From assembly GCA_023395555.1 (NCBI GenBank), contig JAEWYQ010000082.1, positions 18,930 through 82,929 on the forward strand: a stretch of DNA of 64,000 bases, written 5' to 3'. This stretch comes from Bacillota bacterium. GTDB lineage: Bacteria; Bacillota; Clostridia; Lachnospirales; Lachnospiraceae. Shown here in pieces: positions 1-8,891 of this stretch. Under the pieces are notes generated by a model. It saw only the letters and a program-made list of their open reading frames with translations. It had not been told where the DNA came from and searched no databases. The position numbers and the translations under genes were made by a program. Each line of letters opens with the position of its first letter. The first letter of the stretch is position 1.

Positions 1-2680
1 TGATCACTGTCAAAGGAAGTATATTCTCTTTACTGGCATAGGCAATCTGAATTAACGGAACATATAATTTGGAAGTAATAATTCCCACCAATACCCCGGC
101 TATTACGGAGGTCCCTGTGATGAAAATCTGTTCATTAACGAGTATCTCCATGATTTCCCTCATCCTCATTCCCATAGCACGGAATATACCGAATTGCAAG
201 GTTCTGGATTGAATAGATAAAATCCAGAAAATAAAAAACCCTATGATGCATAATAATAATACCGTTATAAATCCAACGGTCAGCATTCCATTGGTCCCCT
301 GCAGCACCGCGTCATTTTTATGGTCAATGATAGCCTGAGCAGCATCACTATAATAGCTGATTGGTATCCCTTCTTCCAATAAATAATCATATACTTCTGA
401 GGATTTTCCATCCGTCTTTATATATATGTGATAGGGTACTATTCCCATCAGGGACTGTAAATGAGAACGGTGAGCAACAATTAGGTAATTCTCAACATCC
501 AAGGCTGTTCCTCTAAACTCTAGGACAGAGGCTGGATTAAATCGCGGCCAGTAATCCACAAATCCAAAAATAATTCCTCTTGTCTGATATCCATTCACTG
601 TATAGTACAAAGTATCCCCCAATTGATAACCCATTTCCTTACGGAAGCTCTCAGATACTAAAACCCCATAGGAACTTTGATTCATTGCATTCAGATAATG
701 GAACCAATGGGTATCTAATAATTCATTGGTGAACCAGGCAGTTTCTCCAAACTCCTTGGTGTCAATTCCCATTAATTCAATTTGCCTATTGCCATCTACA
801 GCGGCACTCCCCATATAAACCTTTGCTGCACTTTGCACTCCCTTAATATTTAAGTATTTATTGAAGTCCGGTTCCTGGTAGGATAACCGGGTTGTTCCGG
901 TGCTGTCTGCCGCCACTATTTTCTGGTTGTCTCCCCACATTTCTTGTAAAACAATCTCGGCACCATTTCTGTAAAGTATATTATTTTCATCATTGGCATT
1001 GATTGTTCTTGCAATTTGTACATTAAATATTCCCAGTGCAATGGTTAGAATTAAGAACATTACAATAAAATTTTGCTGATGGCGGAACCTTATTACTCTG
1101 ATAAAAGAAGCATATAACGGGGGATTCCAAAGCTTTTTGCCAATACTAAAAATAATCTGAACTAAAACCGGTATTAGTCTGATTACAAGAAATCCTGCTC
1201 CCAGAATAAATAATGAGGAGGAAAAATACAGTAATGGATCAAGGCTCTTACCTTCTAAAATCTGCTCTGTCAATTCCGTTTCTTTTCCGCGAAAACGAAA
1301 GTAACCATATCCACCGGTCAAAATCGGTATAAAATCTAATCCCAGCCTTCTCCCAATTGACAAACTGCCAAGGGAACCCTTCTTTTGCTTGTGTTCTACA
1401 ATAGTCGTATCCCCATACCGCAATACCGGGATGATTGTAACAATCATAAAAACCAATAGGGAAATGAAACAACACAGCAGGATATTTTTATTCCATATAT
1501 TAAAATATAACCTTTCTCTGATTACAAACTCCATAAATCCATTGGAAGATCCAAGCACCTGACAAAGTAAAATACCTATGGGGATACCCAGGATACAAGA
1601 AACAATTCCAAGAATAAGACTCTGTCCCATATATAGTAAAACAATACGGCTCTTTCCAATCCCCCTGCTTTTCATTACTGCCAATTCCGTATGCTCCAAT
1701 GCAAGTAACTGTTTACTGACCATCATGATGAACGCTGCCAGAAGAACTAAAATCGGCATCTGTAAAATCCATAAGGTCTCCCCCGTTTTGTTCTCTTCCT
1801 GCTGAAACTGCTGTAATACCTCTATGTAATTATCCGCAAAGGTGACAGCCGTTTGCTGCTGATCGTAGGAATGATATTCTTCTGTCACATTGATTAGATT
1901 TATCACTTGTTCTGCCGTTAAGTTGTGATAGTCAAACAAAATCTCCCAGGTTCCCCTGAGTGCATAGCGGGGAGTATCAAAATCCACAAATAATTCTTCA
2001 AATAATCCTTGGGGCATAAATAACATGGTTTCATAACTGCTGGGGTTTTTCACCCAATAAGCATCCCTGACATCACGGTATCGGAAGACACCGGCAATTT
2101 GTACTTGAACCTGGTTTCCGTCTTTATCTGATAAATTGGATATAGCTAAGATTTCATCCAATAATAACTTCTGTGCTGCCAGCATTTTTTCACTGACCAT
2201 TACTGATATAATTCCACGATTATCTCTGTTTTTTTGATATACTTCTCCGCTTACTATTTCTATATGTTCTTCTAATTCGCTTAAATATCCTAGTTGTAAT
2301 TGAAGTATCTCTTTTTGATTGTTTCTGGTAATCTGCGGAACAGATTTTACAGATACACTATAATGAGTGATGAATTCCTTATATGGTATTCCAGCTTTTT
2401 TCCCCATATCTGCGGCCATGCTTTGTACTTCTTCAAACACTTTGCCATTATGCCTTTTCTTTGATACAACGGTCAGGCTGGAGTTTAGTGTCATTTTCAT
2501 CGGATACTCATTATGCTCTTCCATATAATGATCCATTTTCCTCGATAGCATTCTTTTCCATATACCATCGGAATAATAGCTGATACAGCATATAATCGAA
2601 ACAAATAGTACATTTCCGATTAAGATACATAACATTAACCACTTTTTACTCAGTATTTTCTGTAATAAGAACCCCAACAT
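1..2680 (-). CDS. FtsX/MacB-type ABC transporter permease (3' end outside window)
   Basis: The reading frame is open without a stop from an ATG at 2680 to the left edge, about 893 codons, so the C-terminus is missing. The start is fixed by GGAG eight bases upstream. The protein begins with one membrane segment (LMLCILIGNVLFVSIICCISYY) followed by a large extracellular region. A multi-helix FtsX-type block follows (around residues 300-420, with LEHTELAVMKSRGIGKSRI), then a second extracellular region, and a second FtsX block near the edge containing LQFGIFRAMGMRMREI. This double-FtsX layout is typical of permeases that export peptides, lipids or drugs, powered by a separate ATPase that is not in the window. 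It lies 35 bases after the third adaptor lipoprotein and is probably co-transcribed with all three. Substrate unknown. Confidence 0.85.
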   Translation of the reverse strand, partial: MLGFLLQKILSKKWLMLCILIGNVLFVSIICCISYYSDGIWKRMLSRKMDHYMEEHNEYPMKMTLNSSLTVVSKKRHNGKVFEEVQSMAADMGKKAGIPYKEFITHYSVSVKSVPQITRNNQKEILQLQLGYLSELEEHIEIVSGEVYQKNRDNRGIISVMVSEKMLAAQKLLLDEILAISNLSDKDGNQVQVQIAGVFRYRDVRDAYWVKNPSSYETMLFMPQGLFEELFVDFDTPRYALRGTWEILFDYHNLTAEQVINLINVTEEYHSYDQQQTAVTFADNYIEVLQQFQQEENKTGETLWILQMPILVLLAAFIMMVSKQLLALEHTELAVMKSRGIGKSRIVLLYMGQSLILGIVSCILGIPIGILLCQVLGSSNGFMEFVIRERLYFNIWNKNILLCCFISLLVFMIVTIIPVLRYGDTTIVEHKQKKGSLGSLSIGRRLGLDFIPILTGGYGYFRFRGKETELTEQILEGKSLDPLLYFSSSLFILGAGFLVIRLIPVLVQIIFSIGKKLWNPPLYASFIRVIRFRHQQNFIVMFLILTIALGIFNVQIARTINANDENNILYRNGAEIVLQEMWGDNQKIVAADSTGTTRLSYQEPDFNKYLNIKGVQSAAKVYMGSAAVDGNRQIELMGIDTKEFGETAWFTNELLDTHWFHYLNAMNQSSYGVLVSESFRKEMGYQLGDTLYYTVNGYQTRGIIFGFVDYWPRFNPASVLEFRGTALDVENYLIVAHRSHLQSLMGIVPYHIYIKTDGKSSEVYDYLLEEGIPISYYSDAAQAIIDHKNDAVLQGTNGMLTVGFITVLLLCIIGFFIFWILSIQSRTLQFGIFRAMGMRMREIMEILVNEQIFITGTSVIAGVLVGIITSKLYVPLIQIAYASKENILPLTVI

Positions 2681-2715
2681 GCTACCGACTCCTATGTAAC
2701 CGACTTATCATAATA

Positions 2716-3810
2716 CTACTGTAATACAATCTCCCAGCCTTCTGCCGCACCATCTAAGATACAGACATATTCACTATTGCTCAGGCCGGCTGTGATATAT
2801 CTTTTTTTTACCGCTCCATCCTCTAAAAGCAATACATAACTCTTACCTTTTTCACTATAAACTCCTGAGCGGTTAACCATAAGTGTCTGTTCCACCTTAT
2901 GGATACTGGCTTTCACTAAAATATTCTCTAAAGTCTCCGGTTTCACCGAATGATCCTTTAAAACCACCAGTGCTGTGTTTTGCTTTAAAGGCTCGCTCAA
3001 CACTTGGTCCGATTGAATTACTACCCCTTCGTATTCCTGCTTTTGCCCTGCTTTACCAGCTTCCACTGTGACAGTCATATTGTAATACAATTGCTCTTTC
3101 TCATCCGTTACTTGAATATAACGCTCCTCTTCCGAGTGCATCATTACGATCCAGCGGCCGTCTTCTATCTCATCGCCTTCTTTCATATATGCAAGCTTAT
3201 CGATAGAGCCATTCATCGGGGCATAAATGGTATTGGTATTTTTTGTGTTATTCCACAGTTCAATTTTCTTTTCTAAATATTCTATCTGTTCTGTTATACT
3301 GGTATGGGATTGCTGATATTGACTCCTTGCCTCTTTCTTCAAAAGTTGATATAATTCTTTTTCTTCTTCCGTACCTTGTGTTATGAGCTGATCCAGCTTC
3401 TTTATGTCATTTTCATATTGTTTGGTTAAGGAGTCCAATTCCTTTTGGTACATTGTTTTTTCAAGGATCCATTCTTCTTTTTCCATATCAGAAACTGAAA
3501 TCTTACACTCCGCCAGGGGATCTCCCTCCCTCACAAAATCTCCCTGCTCAACAAGATATTGATAAAAAACAGCATTTTCCTCCATGAAGGATAAAGATAC
3601 ACTGTTGGTATAGATAACTGTGCCCTGAAAGGACACAACATTCTCATAGGTTCCTTTCAAAACCGGTGCGGTACGCAGGGCGATTTCATCTTGTACCAGA
3701 TTATCTCCAATGACATAAGTCTCTCCCGTTTCCTCTGCTGCTTTCTTGCAGCCTGCTAATAATATAAGGAAGCATAGAACGACCATCCCTATTATCATCT
3801 TATTTGGCAA
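2716..3810 (-). CDS. HlyD/RND-adaptor-like lipoprotein (third of three)
   Basis: An N-terminal hydrophobic segment ending in the lipobox LLAGC marks an exported, lipid-anchored protein. The body has the membrane-fusion-protein layout: a split biotinyl-lipoyl-like hairpin (VEQGDFVREGDPLAECKI, then IYAPMNGSIDKLAYMKEGDEI) flanking a long alpha-helical coiled coil rich in E, K and Q (about residues 110-190), and a C-terminal beta-barrel-like part. The start is taken as TTG at 3810, nine bases after GGGGAGG; an upstream TTG at 3819 is almost on top of the ribosome site and an ATG at 3798 is too far from it. The gene overlaps the end of the preceding adaptor by about 11 bases. Role: likely couples the FtsX permease to the exterior or to the cell wall. 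Confidence 0.8.
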   Translation of the reverse strand: MPNKMIIGMVVLCFLILLAGCKKAAEETGETYVIGDNLVQDEIALRTAPVLKGTYENVVSFQGTVIYTNSVSLSFMEENAVFYQYLVEQGDFVREGDPLAECKISVSDMEKEEWILEKTMYQKELDSLTKQYENDIKKLDQLITQGTEEEKELYQLLKKEARSQYQQSHTSITEQIEYLEKKIELWNNTKNTNTIYAPMNGSIDKLAYMKEGDEIEDGRWIVMMHSEEERYIQVTDEKEQLYYNMTVTVEAGKAGQKQEYEGVVIQSDQVLSEPLKQNTALVVLKDHSVKPETLENILVKASIHKVEQTLMVNRSGVYSEKGKSYVLLLEDGAVKKRYITAGLSNSEYVCILDGAAEGWEIVLQ

Positions 3811-4900
3811 CGAGAACAACCTCCCCTTCTTGTATATTAGAGGTTACTTCTACATAAGAAGCTGTCATCAACCCGATTTCTACTCTGGTTATCTTCCATT
3901 CACCCCCGGATAACACATAGATATAATATCCTTCCATATCTGAATATAGGGCATCCACCGGAACATAGTTAACATTCTCCCTGCTCTGAGTAACCACGTA
4001 GATTGGAATATAATCTCCTACATCTATGACAATATTATTATTCCTTAGCTGCAGATTGGTTTTTCCTTCGGAACTGCTGATATAGCTTAGGATATTATCA
4101 CTTTCCTTCGTTTTATCTTGTACTAATGTTACTTTATTTCCATGTATCATTCCATAGATTTCCTTTGCATTAGATAAAACACTATCCGTTAAATAAGAAC
4201 ATTCAAGAAATTTCTTCTCCGTAGCAAGGGTACATACTATGGCTGCAGCGTTTATTTTTTCGCCCTTACTGCTTCCCTCCCGATAAACAACTGTTCCGTC
4301 TTCCGGTGCTGTCACGGCAAAGAAATCCTCATTCTCTATTCCATCATATTTTGTCAATCCTTCATGGTTCTTTGATGATAATGCTTCCAGCTCATTTTCC
4401 AACCTTGTGAGGGCATTTAGATACTCCTTCTCAAATTCTAATTCCCTCATATCCAATTGAATTATATCAAGTTCAACGGAGGACGTATCATTTCCCGCTT
4501 TCTGTAAAACCCTTAACTTTGTCTCTAATATATCCAGTTTCAACTCTATCTCTTGCAGCCGGTATCGTGTATCCTCCTTATTTCTGTCCCAGTCACTTGT
4601 TACTAAATCATTTGCTTTATAAAGCACCGCAATAACATCACCTTGCTTCACATAATCCCCCAAAGATACACTCCATTCTTTAATTATCCCTGTTCTTTGG
4701 GCTGCTATTTCTATTGTTTCAGGCTTTATAACGCCATCATAATACTCAATCAAAGCCAAATCACCTGTTGTGACAACGGCCGTATCTTCTTGTGTTTTTA
4801 TTGACTCACTTAATATTGGAATGATATCCCGGGCTCCGGAACACGAAGTTAAAAAAACAAGAAAGAAAGCAATGGCAATTCCCGCTATTTTTTGTTTCAT
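3800..4900 (-). CDS. HlyD/RND-adaptor-like lipoprotein (second of three)
   Basis: The ATG at 4900 (MKQKIAGIA...) has GGGAG eight bases upstream; the longer in-frame extension to 4927 would run back into the preceding gene and lacks a site. The signal peptide ends in a lipobox-like LTSCSG. A lipoyl-like half (VSLGDYVKQGDVIAVLYKAND) precedes a helical hairpin of about 90 residues, and the second half (FFAVTAPEDGTVVYREGSSKGEKI) follows. The C-terminal portion (VPVDALYSDMEGYYIYVLSGGEW) matches the usual adaptor ending. It is clearly paralogous in layout to the genes on both sides but has diverged strongly in sequence. Confidence 0.8.
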   Translation of the reverse strand: MKQKIAGIAIAFFLVFLTSCSGARDIIPILSESIKTQEDTAVVTTGDLALIEYYDGVIKPETIEIAAQRTGIIKEWSVSLGDYVKQGDVIAVLYKANDLVTSDWDRNKEDTRYRLQEIELKLDILETKLRVLQKAGNDTSSVELDIIQLDMRELEFEKEYLNALTRLENELEALSSKNHEGLTKYDGIENEDFFAVTAPEDGTVVYREGSSKGEKINAAAIVCTLATEKKFLECSYLTDSVLSNAKEIYGMIHGNKVTLVQDKTKESDNILSYISSSEGKTNLQLRNNNIVIDVGDYIPIYVVTQSRENVNYVPVDALYSDMEGYYIYVLSGGEWKITRVEIGLMTASYVEVTSNIQEGEVVLVAK

Positions 4901-4916
4901 GGTACAATCTCCCGAA

Positions 4917-5990
4917 TTAACCGACAATTACATGATCACCCTCATTTACTCCATTCATAATTTCTATATATCCATCGGCTGAAAATCCGGTACTCACTTC
5001 TTTATAATCACGGATTCCATCCTCATTTAAATAGAATATGACCGGCTGTTGGTCCAGTACGGTAATTGCTTCTTCTGCTACATAAAGAACATTTTCCCGC
5101 TTGTCAATTGTTATTATCGTAGTTCCTTTCTCCCCGGCACCTATTTCTCCGCCAGAATCAACTAATTCAAAATATACTTCATGATCCGTTTCTTCTATCC
5201 CAAGCTTTGATGATTCTACTACGCGAACCAGGTATTCTTCCTTATCTACCTGTATTGTCATTTCACTGCCTTTGACAAAATACCCGGCATATCCGGTCTT
5301 TGCATAAAAATATCCATCCTTATCATCGGATATGGTGATGAATTTGCTGCCTCCATAAGAAGTATGTCCCGATGATATTGGTTTCAAATAAGAAACAATA
5401 CCATCAACCGAGGTATATATTCTACGTTTCTCCACCTCTTGCTCCCATTGATGAATTCTATTATTCAAAACTGCGATTTTATATTCCCCTTCATGAATAC
5501 GGCAATCATAATCCCATCTGATCTCCTCTGCCGAAGGAATAAATTGCTGTTCCAATTGACTTAGCTCCTGTAATTTAAGTAATTGCTTCTGCACTGCTGC
5601 ATCTGCTTTTTTCTTAAGATAGGTAATATATAATATTAACTTATCTCGTTCAGCCCTGGCTTCTTGAATACTGGAAAGATAATCCTCTACATATAATTCA
5701 GCCAATAAATCTCCCTTCTTCACCCGATCCCCTTGCTTCACATAAACTTTACCATAAGGTTCACCTGCTATGACGAAACCATAATCCTCCTGAGTAAATG
5801 CCATATAGGAACAGACAACCTTTTCCTTATGTGCCAATGTTCCCTTTTGGACTAGTACATATTCATAATCAACTTCATAAGAGGATAATAAAAGAGAAGT
5901 ATCATGCTCAAGCTCCCTGGGTAATAGATTACAGGAACACAATAGCATGGTAACTGCTATTATACCGCTAAACCTGTTCCACCGTTTCAC
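4917..5990 (-). CDS. HlyD/RND-adaptor-like lipoprotein (first of three)
   Basis: First gene of the operon. It starts with GTG at 5990, five bases after GAGGTGAG. The signal peptide ends with the lipobox LLCSC. The lipoyl-like motif YVKQGDRVKKGDLLAELYVED is followed by a helical hairpin (about residues 105-190, RDKLILYITYLKKKADAAVQKQ...) and the second half RIYTSVDGIVSYLKPI. The C-terminus (EITVLDQQPVIFYLNEDG-like) resembles the other two adaptors. It ends 17 bases before the next start. Together with the two following lipoproteins and the FtsX permease it forms one efflux-type operon read leftwards from a promoter near 6130-6162. Confidence 0.8.
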   Translation of the reverse strand: MKRWNRFSGIIAVTMLLCSCNLLPRELEHDTSLLLSSYEVDYEYVLVQKGTLAHKEKVVCSYMAFTQEDYGFVIAGEPYGKVYVKQGDRVKKGDLLAELYVEDYLSSIQEARAERDKLILYITYLKKKADAAVQKQLLKLQELSQLEQQFIPSAEEIRWDYDCRIHEGEYKIAVLNNRIHQWEQEVEKRRIYTSVDGIVSYLKPISSGHTSYGGSKFITISDDKDGYFYAKTGYAGYFVKGSEMTIQVDKEEYLVRVVESSKLGIEETDHEVYFELVDSGGEIGAGEKGTTIITIDKRENVLYVAEEAITVLDQQPVIFYLNEDGIRDYKEVSTGFSADGYIEIMNGVNEGDHVIVG

Positions 5991-6129
5991 AGCATCTCAC
6001 CTCATCAAAATATCAATAGGATGTTTTTGTAAATCATTTTGTAAACTAATGTTTAACATTTTTTAATCTATCCATGTCGAAAAACCTATCATTTTAACTT
6101 ATATGTTTACATTACTTATTTACAACAAC

Positions 6130-6162
6130 ATTATATTACACCAAAAACACTCCTGTTGTCAA
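6130..6162 (-). promoter_or_regulatory. Promoter candidate for the adaptor/FtsX operon
   Basis: On the minus strand a consensus TTGACA (6157-6162) is followed after 16 bases by TGTAAT, or after 18 bases by TAATAT. This would give a leader of about 135 bases before the GTG start at 5990. Confidence 0.5.
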
Positions 6163-6519
6163 TATATATTTACTGATTTTCAAATTTAATTTAAAACTTA
6201 TTTGTATAATATGCACAATACGTTTGAAATGATCTCTTTTTAACATTTTAAATAATATTAAAACAATTAATTTAACATTATTTATTTTATTCCAGGTATA
6301 ACCATATGTTTTTATTAATATTTATTACATTAATTATTACAGTGTGTGATTTTGTAAAAGCTTCTTTTATCATTTCGCATTCCATCAATATCTGCCGATG
6401 TTTTTAGAGTAAATGTTAATTATAATTTACAATTCATTCTTCTTAACCCTATCTTGGGTTATTCCGTTTATTATACACATTGCACTGTTATATTAGCAAT
6501 TATAATGTTAATTATTTTG

Positions 6520-6548
6520 TTGCAATTGTTAATGCTCAATGTTATAAT
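6520..6548 (+). promoter_or_regulatory. Promoter for the CBM9-like/LacI pair
   Basis: TTGCAA (6520-6525), a 17-base spacer and a perfect TATAAT (6543-6548), 45 bases before the ATG at 6593. An ATTGTTAA element lies inside the spacer, a plausible place for repressor binding. Confidence 0.7.
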
Positions 6549-6592
6549 CTAATGAAAGAAATTTAATAATTTTCCAATAGAAAGGAATACAT

Positions 6593-7660
6593 ATGAACGT
6601 TTCATATCGCATACCTATTCCGGCCGTAGATTTTACACCGCCGGTATATACTTGTAAAAGAGTAACGAGACCTTTTGTTTTGGATGGTAATATTGAGAAA
6701 GAATTCTGGGCAGACGCAGCATATACAGATTATTTTCTGGACATCGAAGGTTCTCACATGCCTGCACCCAGATATACTACCAGGGCCAAAATGCTATGGG
6801 ATAACCAAAATTTATATTTTGCAGCTCGGTTAGACGGCCCTGAAATATGGGCTACATTGACAGAACGAGATTGTGTTATTTTTTACGATAATGATTTTGA
6901 AATTTTTATTGATCCCGATTCAGACACACAACAATATTATGAATTTGAGATGAATGCCCATAATACTGTTTGGGATTTACTCCTTACTAAGGCATACAGA
7001 GATAAAGGTAAACCGGTAAATAGTTTTGATCTGCACGGTATGCAAAGTGCGGTCTATATTAACGGTAAGCTTAACGACCCTTCTGCGGATAATTTATATT
7101 GGTCCGCAGAGGTTGTTATCCCATTTGCTGTTCTTTATGAATGTGCTCAATATAATCGCATACCAAAAAACGGTGAATATTACCGCATTAATTTTTCCAG
7201 AGTACAGTGGAAGGTTGATCATATAGATAATAGCTATATCAAGCAAATCAACCCTGAAACCGGAAAACATTATCCCGAGGATAACTGGGTATGGGCACCT
7301 ACCGGGGTGATTAATATTCATTATCCTGAATTATGGTCCTTCGTCTTCTTCTCTGATGAAAGCAAAAACGAGGAAGTCTACATTATCCCAGAGGATGAAC
7401 GTATCAAATGGGAGTTAAGAAAACTCTATTATGCGGAACAAAGTTATTGGGATGAAACAGGACATTTTACCAATTCCTTGGACAGCCTTACAGAAGTATT
7501 AAGGAGACTCAGCCCAGTTGAATGTAACAAAACTGTTAAACCATTGTCTTATGTCATAGAGACAACCTCTCATTCCTTCGAGATCCAATGTCCTAATTAT
7601 GACAATACAGGTATCATAGCGATATTTTCCGATGGAAAAATCGAGTGTATTTCACGTTAA
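6593..7660 (+). CDS. Carbohydrate-binding family 9-like protein, no catalytic domain
   Basis: 355 residues. Residues about 25-245 have the layout of a CBM9-like domain: RPFVLDGNIEKEFWADA at the start, then AKMLWDNQNLYFAARLDG, DNDFEIFIDPD, YYEFEMNAHNTVWDLL and YWSAEVVIPF, ending in the NFSRVQW strand. No signal peptide and no attached hydrolase are visible, so it appears cytoplasmic, unlike most CBM9 modules, which are appended to secreted xylanases. The start ATG follows AAAGGAA by six bases. It is followed after 33 bases by the LacI-type gene and probably shares its promoter. The role is not known; binding or sensing an imported oligosaccharide would fit the context. Confidence 0.75.
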   Translation: MNVSYRIPIPAVDFTPPVYTCKRVTRPFVLDGNIEKEFWADAAYTDYFLDIEGSHMPAPRYTTRAKMLWDNQNLYFAARLDGPEIWATLTERDCVIFYDNDFEIFIDPDSDTQQYYEFEMNAHNTVWDLLLTKAYRDKGKPVNSFDLHGMQSAVYINGKLNDPSADNLYWSAEVVIPFAVLYECAQYNRIPKNGEYYRINFSRVQWKVDHIDNSYIKQINPETGKHYPEDNWVWAPTGVINIHYPELWSFVFFSDESKNEEVYIIPEDERIKWELRKLYYAEQSYWDETGHFTNSLDSLTEVLRRLSPVECNKTVKPLSYVIETTSHSFEIQCPNYDNTGIIAIFSDGKIECISR

Positions 7661-7693
7661 CAATATTGAGAAGGGAATAGATTGGAGGTTCAT

Positions 7694-8719
7694 ATGAAAA
7701 AAGTCACTATGCAAGATATCGCTGATGAACTTGGTATATCCCGCATAACTGTATGGAAGGTGTTAAAAAGTAAAGAAGGTGTATCCGATAGTCTCTGTAC
7801 CAAAATCATCACAAAAGCCAAGGAGATGGGGTATCATGTACCGGACGATTTAAAAATTATAAAAGAAAAAACCCTAAGACCAGAACTGACCACTATTTCC
7901 GTTGCAGTATCCAGACCGGAAACAAGTTTATTTTGGATTACTATTATTCATGAAATCGCCAAAGAAATTGCAAGATATAATATTAATTTAACCTATACCT
8001 ATCTGCCCACCGCAGTACCGCCGGATTACGTACTTCCTCCTATGCTGACAGACGGCACAAAAAACGGTATCATTATACTAAATGTATACGACGAAAACCT
8101 GCTGCTCGCTTTAAGTAAATTACCTATTCCAAAGGTGTTTATGGATACTGTCAGCTCCATCCCCTTCAGCGAATTAAATGGTGATTTAATTCTTATTGAC
8201 GGCAAATCCTGTGTATCCGAAATTGTAGACTACATCATCGAAAGAGGAAGAACAAAAATAGGCTTTATCGGAGATATTAAATATGCACAGACAAATTATG
8301 AGCGTTACCGGGGTTTTGTTCATTCTATGGAAAGCCATAATTTATCCATACAATCAAAATTCTGTATGACAGGCCATATTGGTATTGATACTTATAAAGA
8401 AGAAATAGAAGAGTTTCTAAAACGTATTACAGATATGCCGGAAGCCTTCATTTGCGCAAATGACTATGTAGCCAGCTTATTATACCAATTATTAACACAG
8501 CAGGGCTATCGTATCCCTGAGGATATTGCAATCACAGGATTCGATGGCAACAGCGAATTCCAGGGAAGCGCCGAACTGACTACCGTGCAGGTACACAATA
8601 AAGATATTGGCATTCGTTTGGCGCGCCAAATCCTGTATCGCATAGAGCACCCTGATGCATGTTATGAAATAACCTACCTTCGATCTGATGTAACCTATCG
8701 CAATTCAACTAATTTTTAA
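7694..8719 (+). CDS. LacI-family transcriptional regulator (left copy)
   Basis: The ATG at 7694 has TGGAGG five bases upstream; an in-frame TTG at 7682 is less likely. The N-terminal helix-turn-helix (MKKVTMQDIADELGISRIT...) is followed by a periplasmic-binding-protein-like effector domain (IGFIGDIKYAQTNYERYRG, PEAFICANDYVASLL, VPED/IPEDIAITGFDG) ending in LTTVQVHNKDIG. The recognition helix reads TVWKVLK in place of the usual TVSRVLN, so DNA specificity may be unusual. It is closely similar along its whole length to the regulator at 30753-31775, which sits at the other edge of the locus. It probably responds to an imported sugar and controls the intervening genes. Confidence 0.9.
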   Translation: MKKVTMQDIADELGISRITVWKVLKSKEGVSDSLCTKIITKAKEMGYHVPDDLKIIKEKTLRPELTTISVAVSRPETSLFWITIIHEIAKEIARYNINLTYTYLPTAVPPDYVLPPMLTDGTKNGIIILNVYDENLLLALSKLPIPKVFMDTVSSIPFSELNGDLILIDGKSCVSEIVDYIIERGRTKIGFIGDIKYAQTNYERYRGFVHSMESHNLSIQSKFCMTGHIGIDTYKEEIEEFLKRITDMPEAFICANDYVASLLYQLLTQQGYRIPEDIAITGFDGNSEFQGSAELTTVQVHNKDIGIRLARQILYRIEHPDACYEITYLRSDVTYRNSTNF

Positions 8720-8725
8720 TTAGTT

Positions 8726-8882
8726 AAGGAGCTGTCGCAAAATAGACTTGCTGAAAAATATTGCATAAAAAATGCGTCTAGACTAAGCTTCAAAAGCTGT
8801 TTCAAGGCGCATTTTGTACTATTGATAGGATTATTTTGTATAAATTGCGATCACCGATTCATTTTGCGGCAGCCCTTCCTTG
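8726..8882. repeat. 157-bp imperfect palindrome, MITE-like or bidirectional terminator
   Basis: The outer arms (8726-8745 and about 8860-8882) match as AAGGA(...)GCTGTCGCAAAAT against ATTTTGCGGCAGC(...)TCCTT. An inner hairpin pairs AAAATGCGTCT (near 8767) with AGGCGCATTTT (near 8804). It separates the convergent LacI gene and esterase gene, so it can act as a bidirectional terminator. The length and terminal repeats also resemble a miniature inverted-repeat element. No target-site duplication could be fixed. Confidence 0.55.
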
Positions 8883-8891
8883 TTTTGTACA

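Larger units (their letters stand above)
5991..6592 (+). other. AT-rich divergent intergenic region
   Basis: A 600-bp, very AT-rich gap between the leftward adaptor operon and the rightward CBM9-like/LacI pair. No coding frame was supported. It holds one promoter candidate for each direction (listed separately) and several copies of TTAACAT or ATGTTAA, for example near 6054, 6241, 6283, 6414 and 6506, plus a short palindrome GTAAAT...ATTTAC near 6409-6430. These may be regulator sites for the LacI-type proteins, but runs of A and T make chance matches common. Confidence 0.6.
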
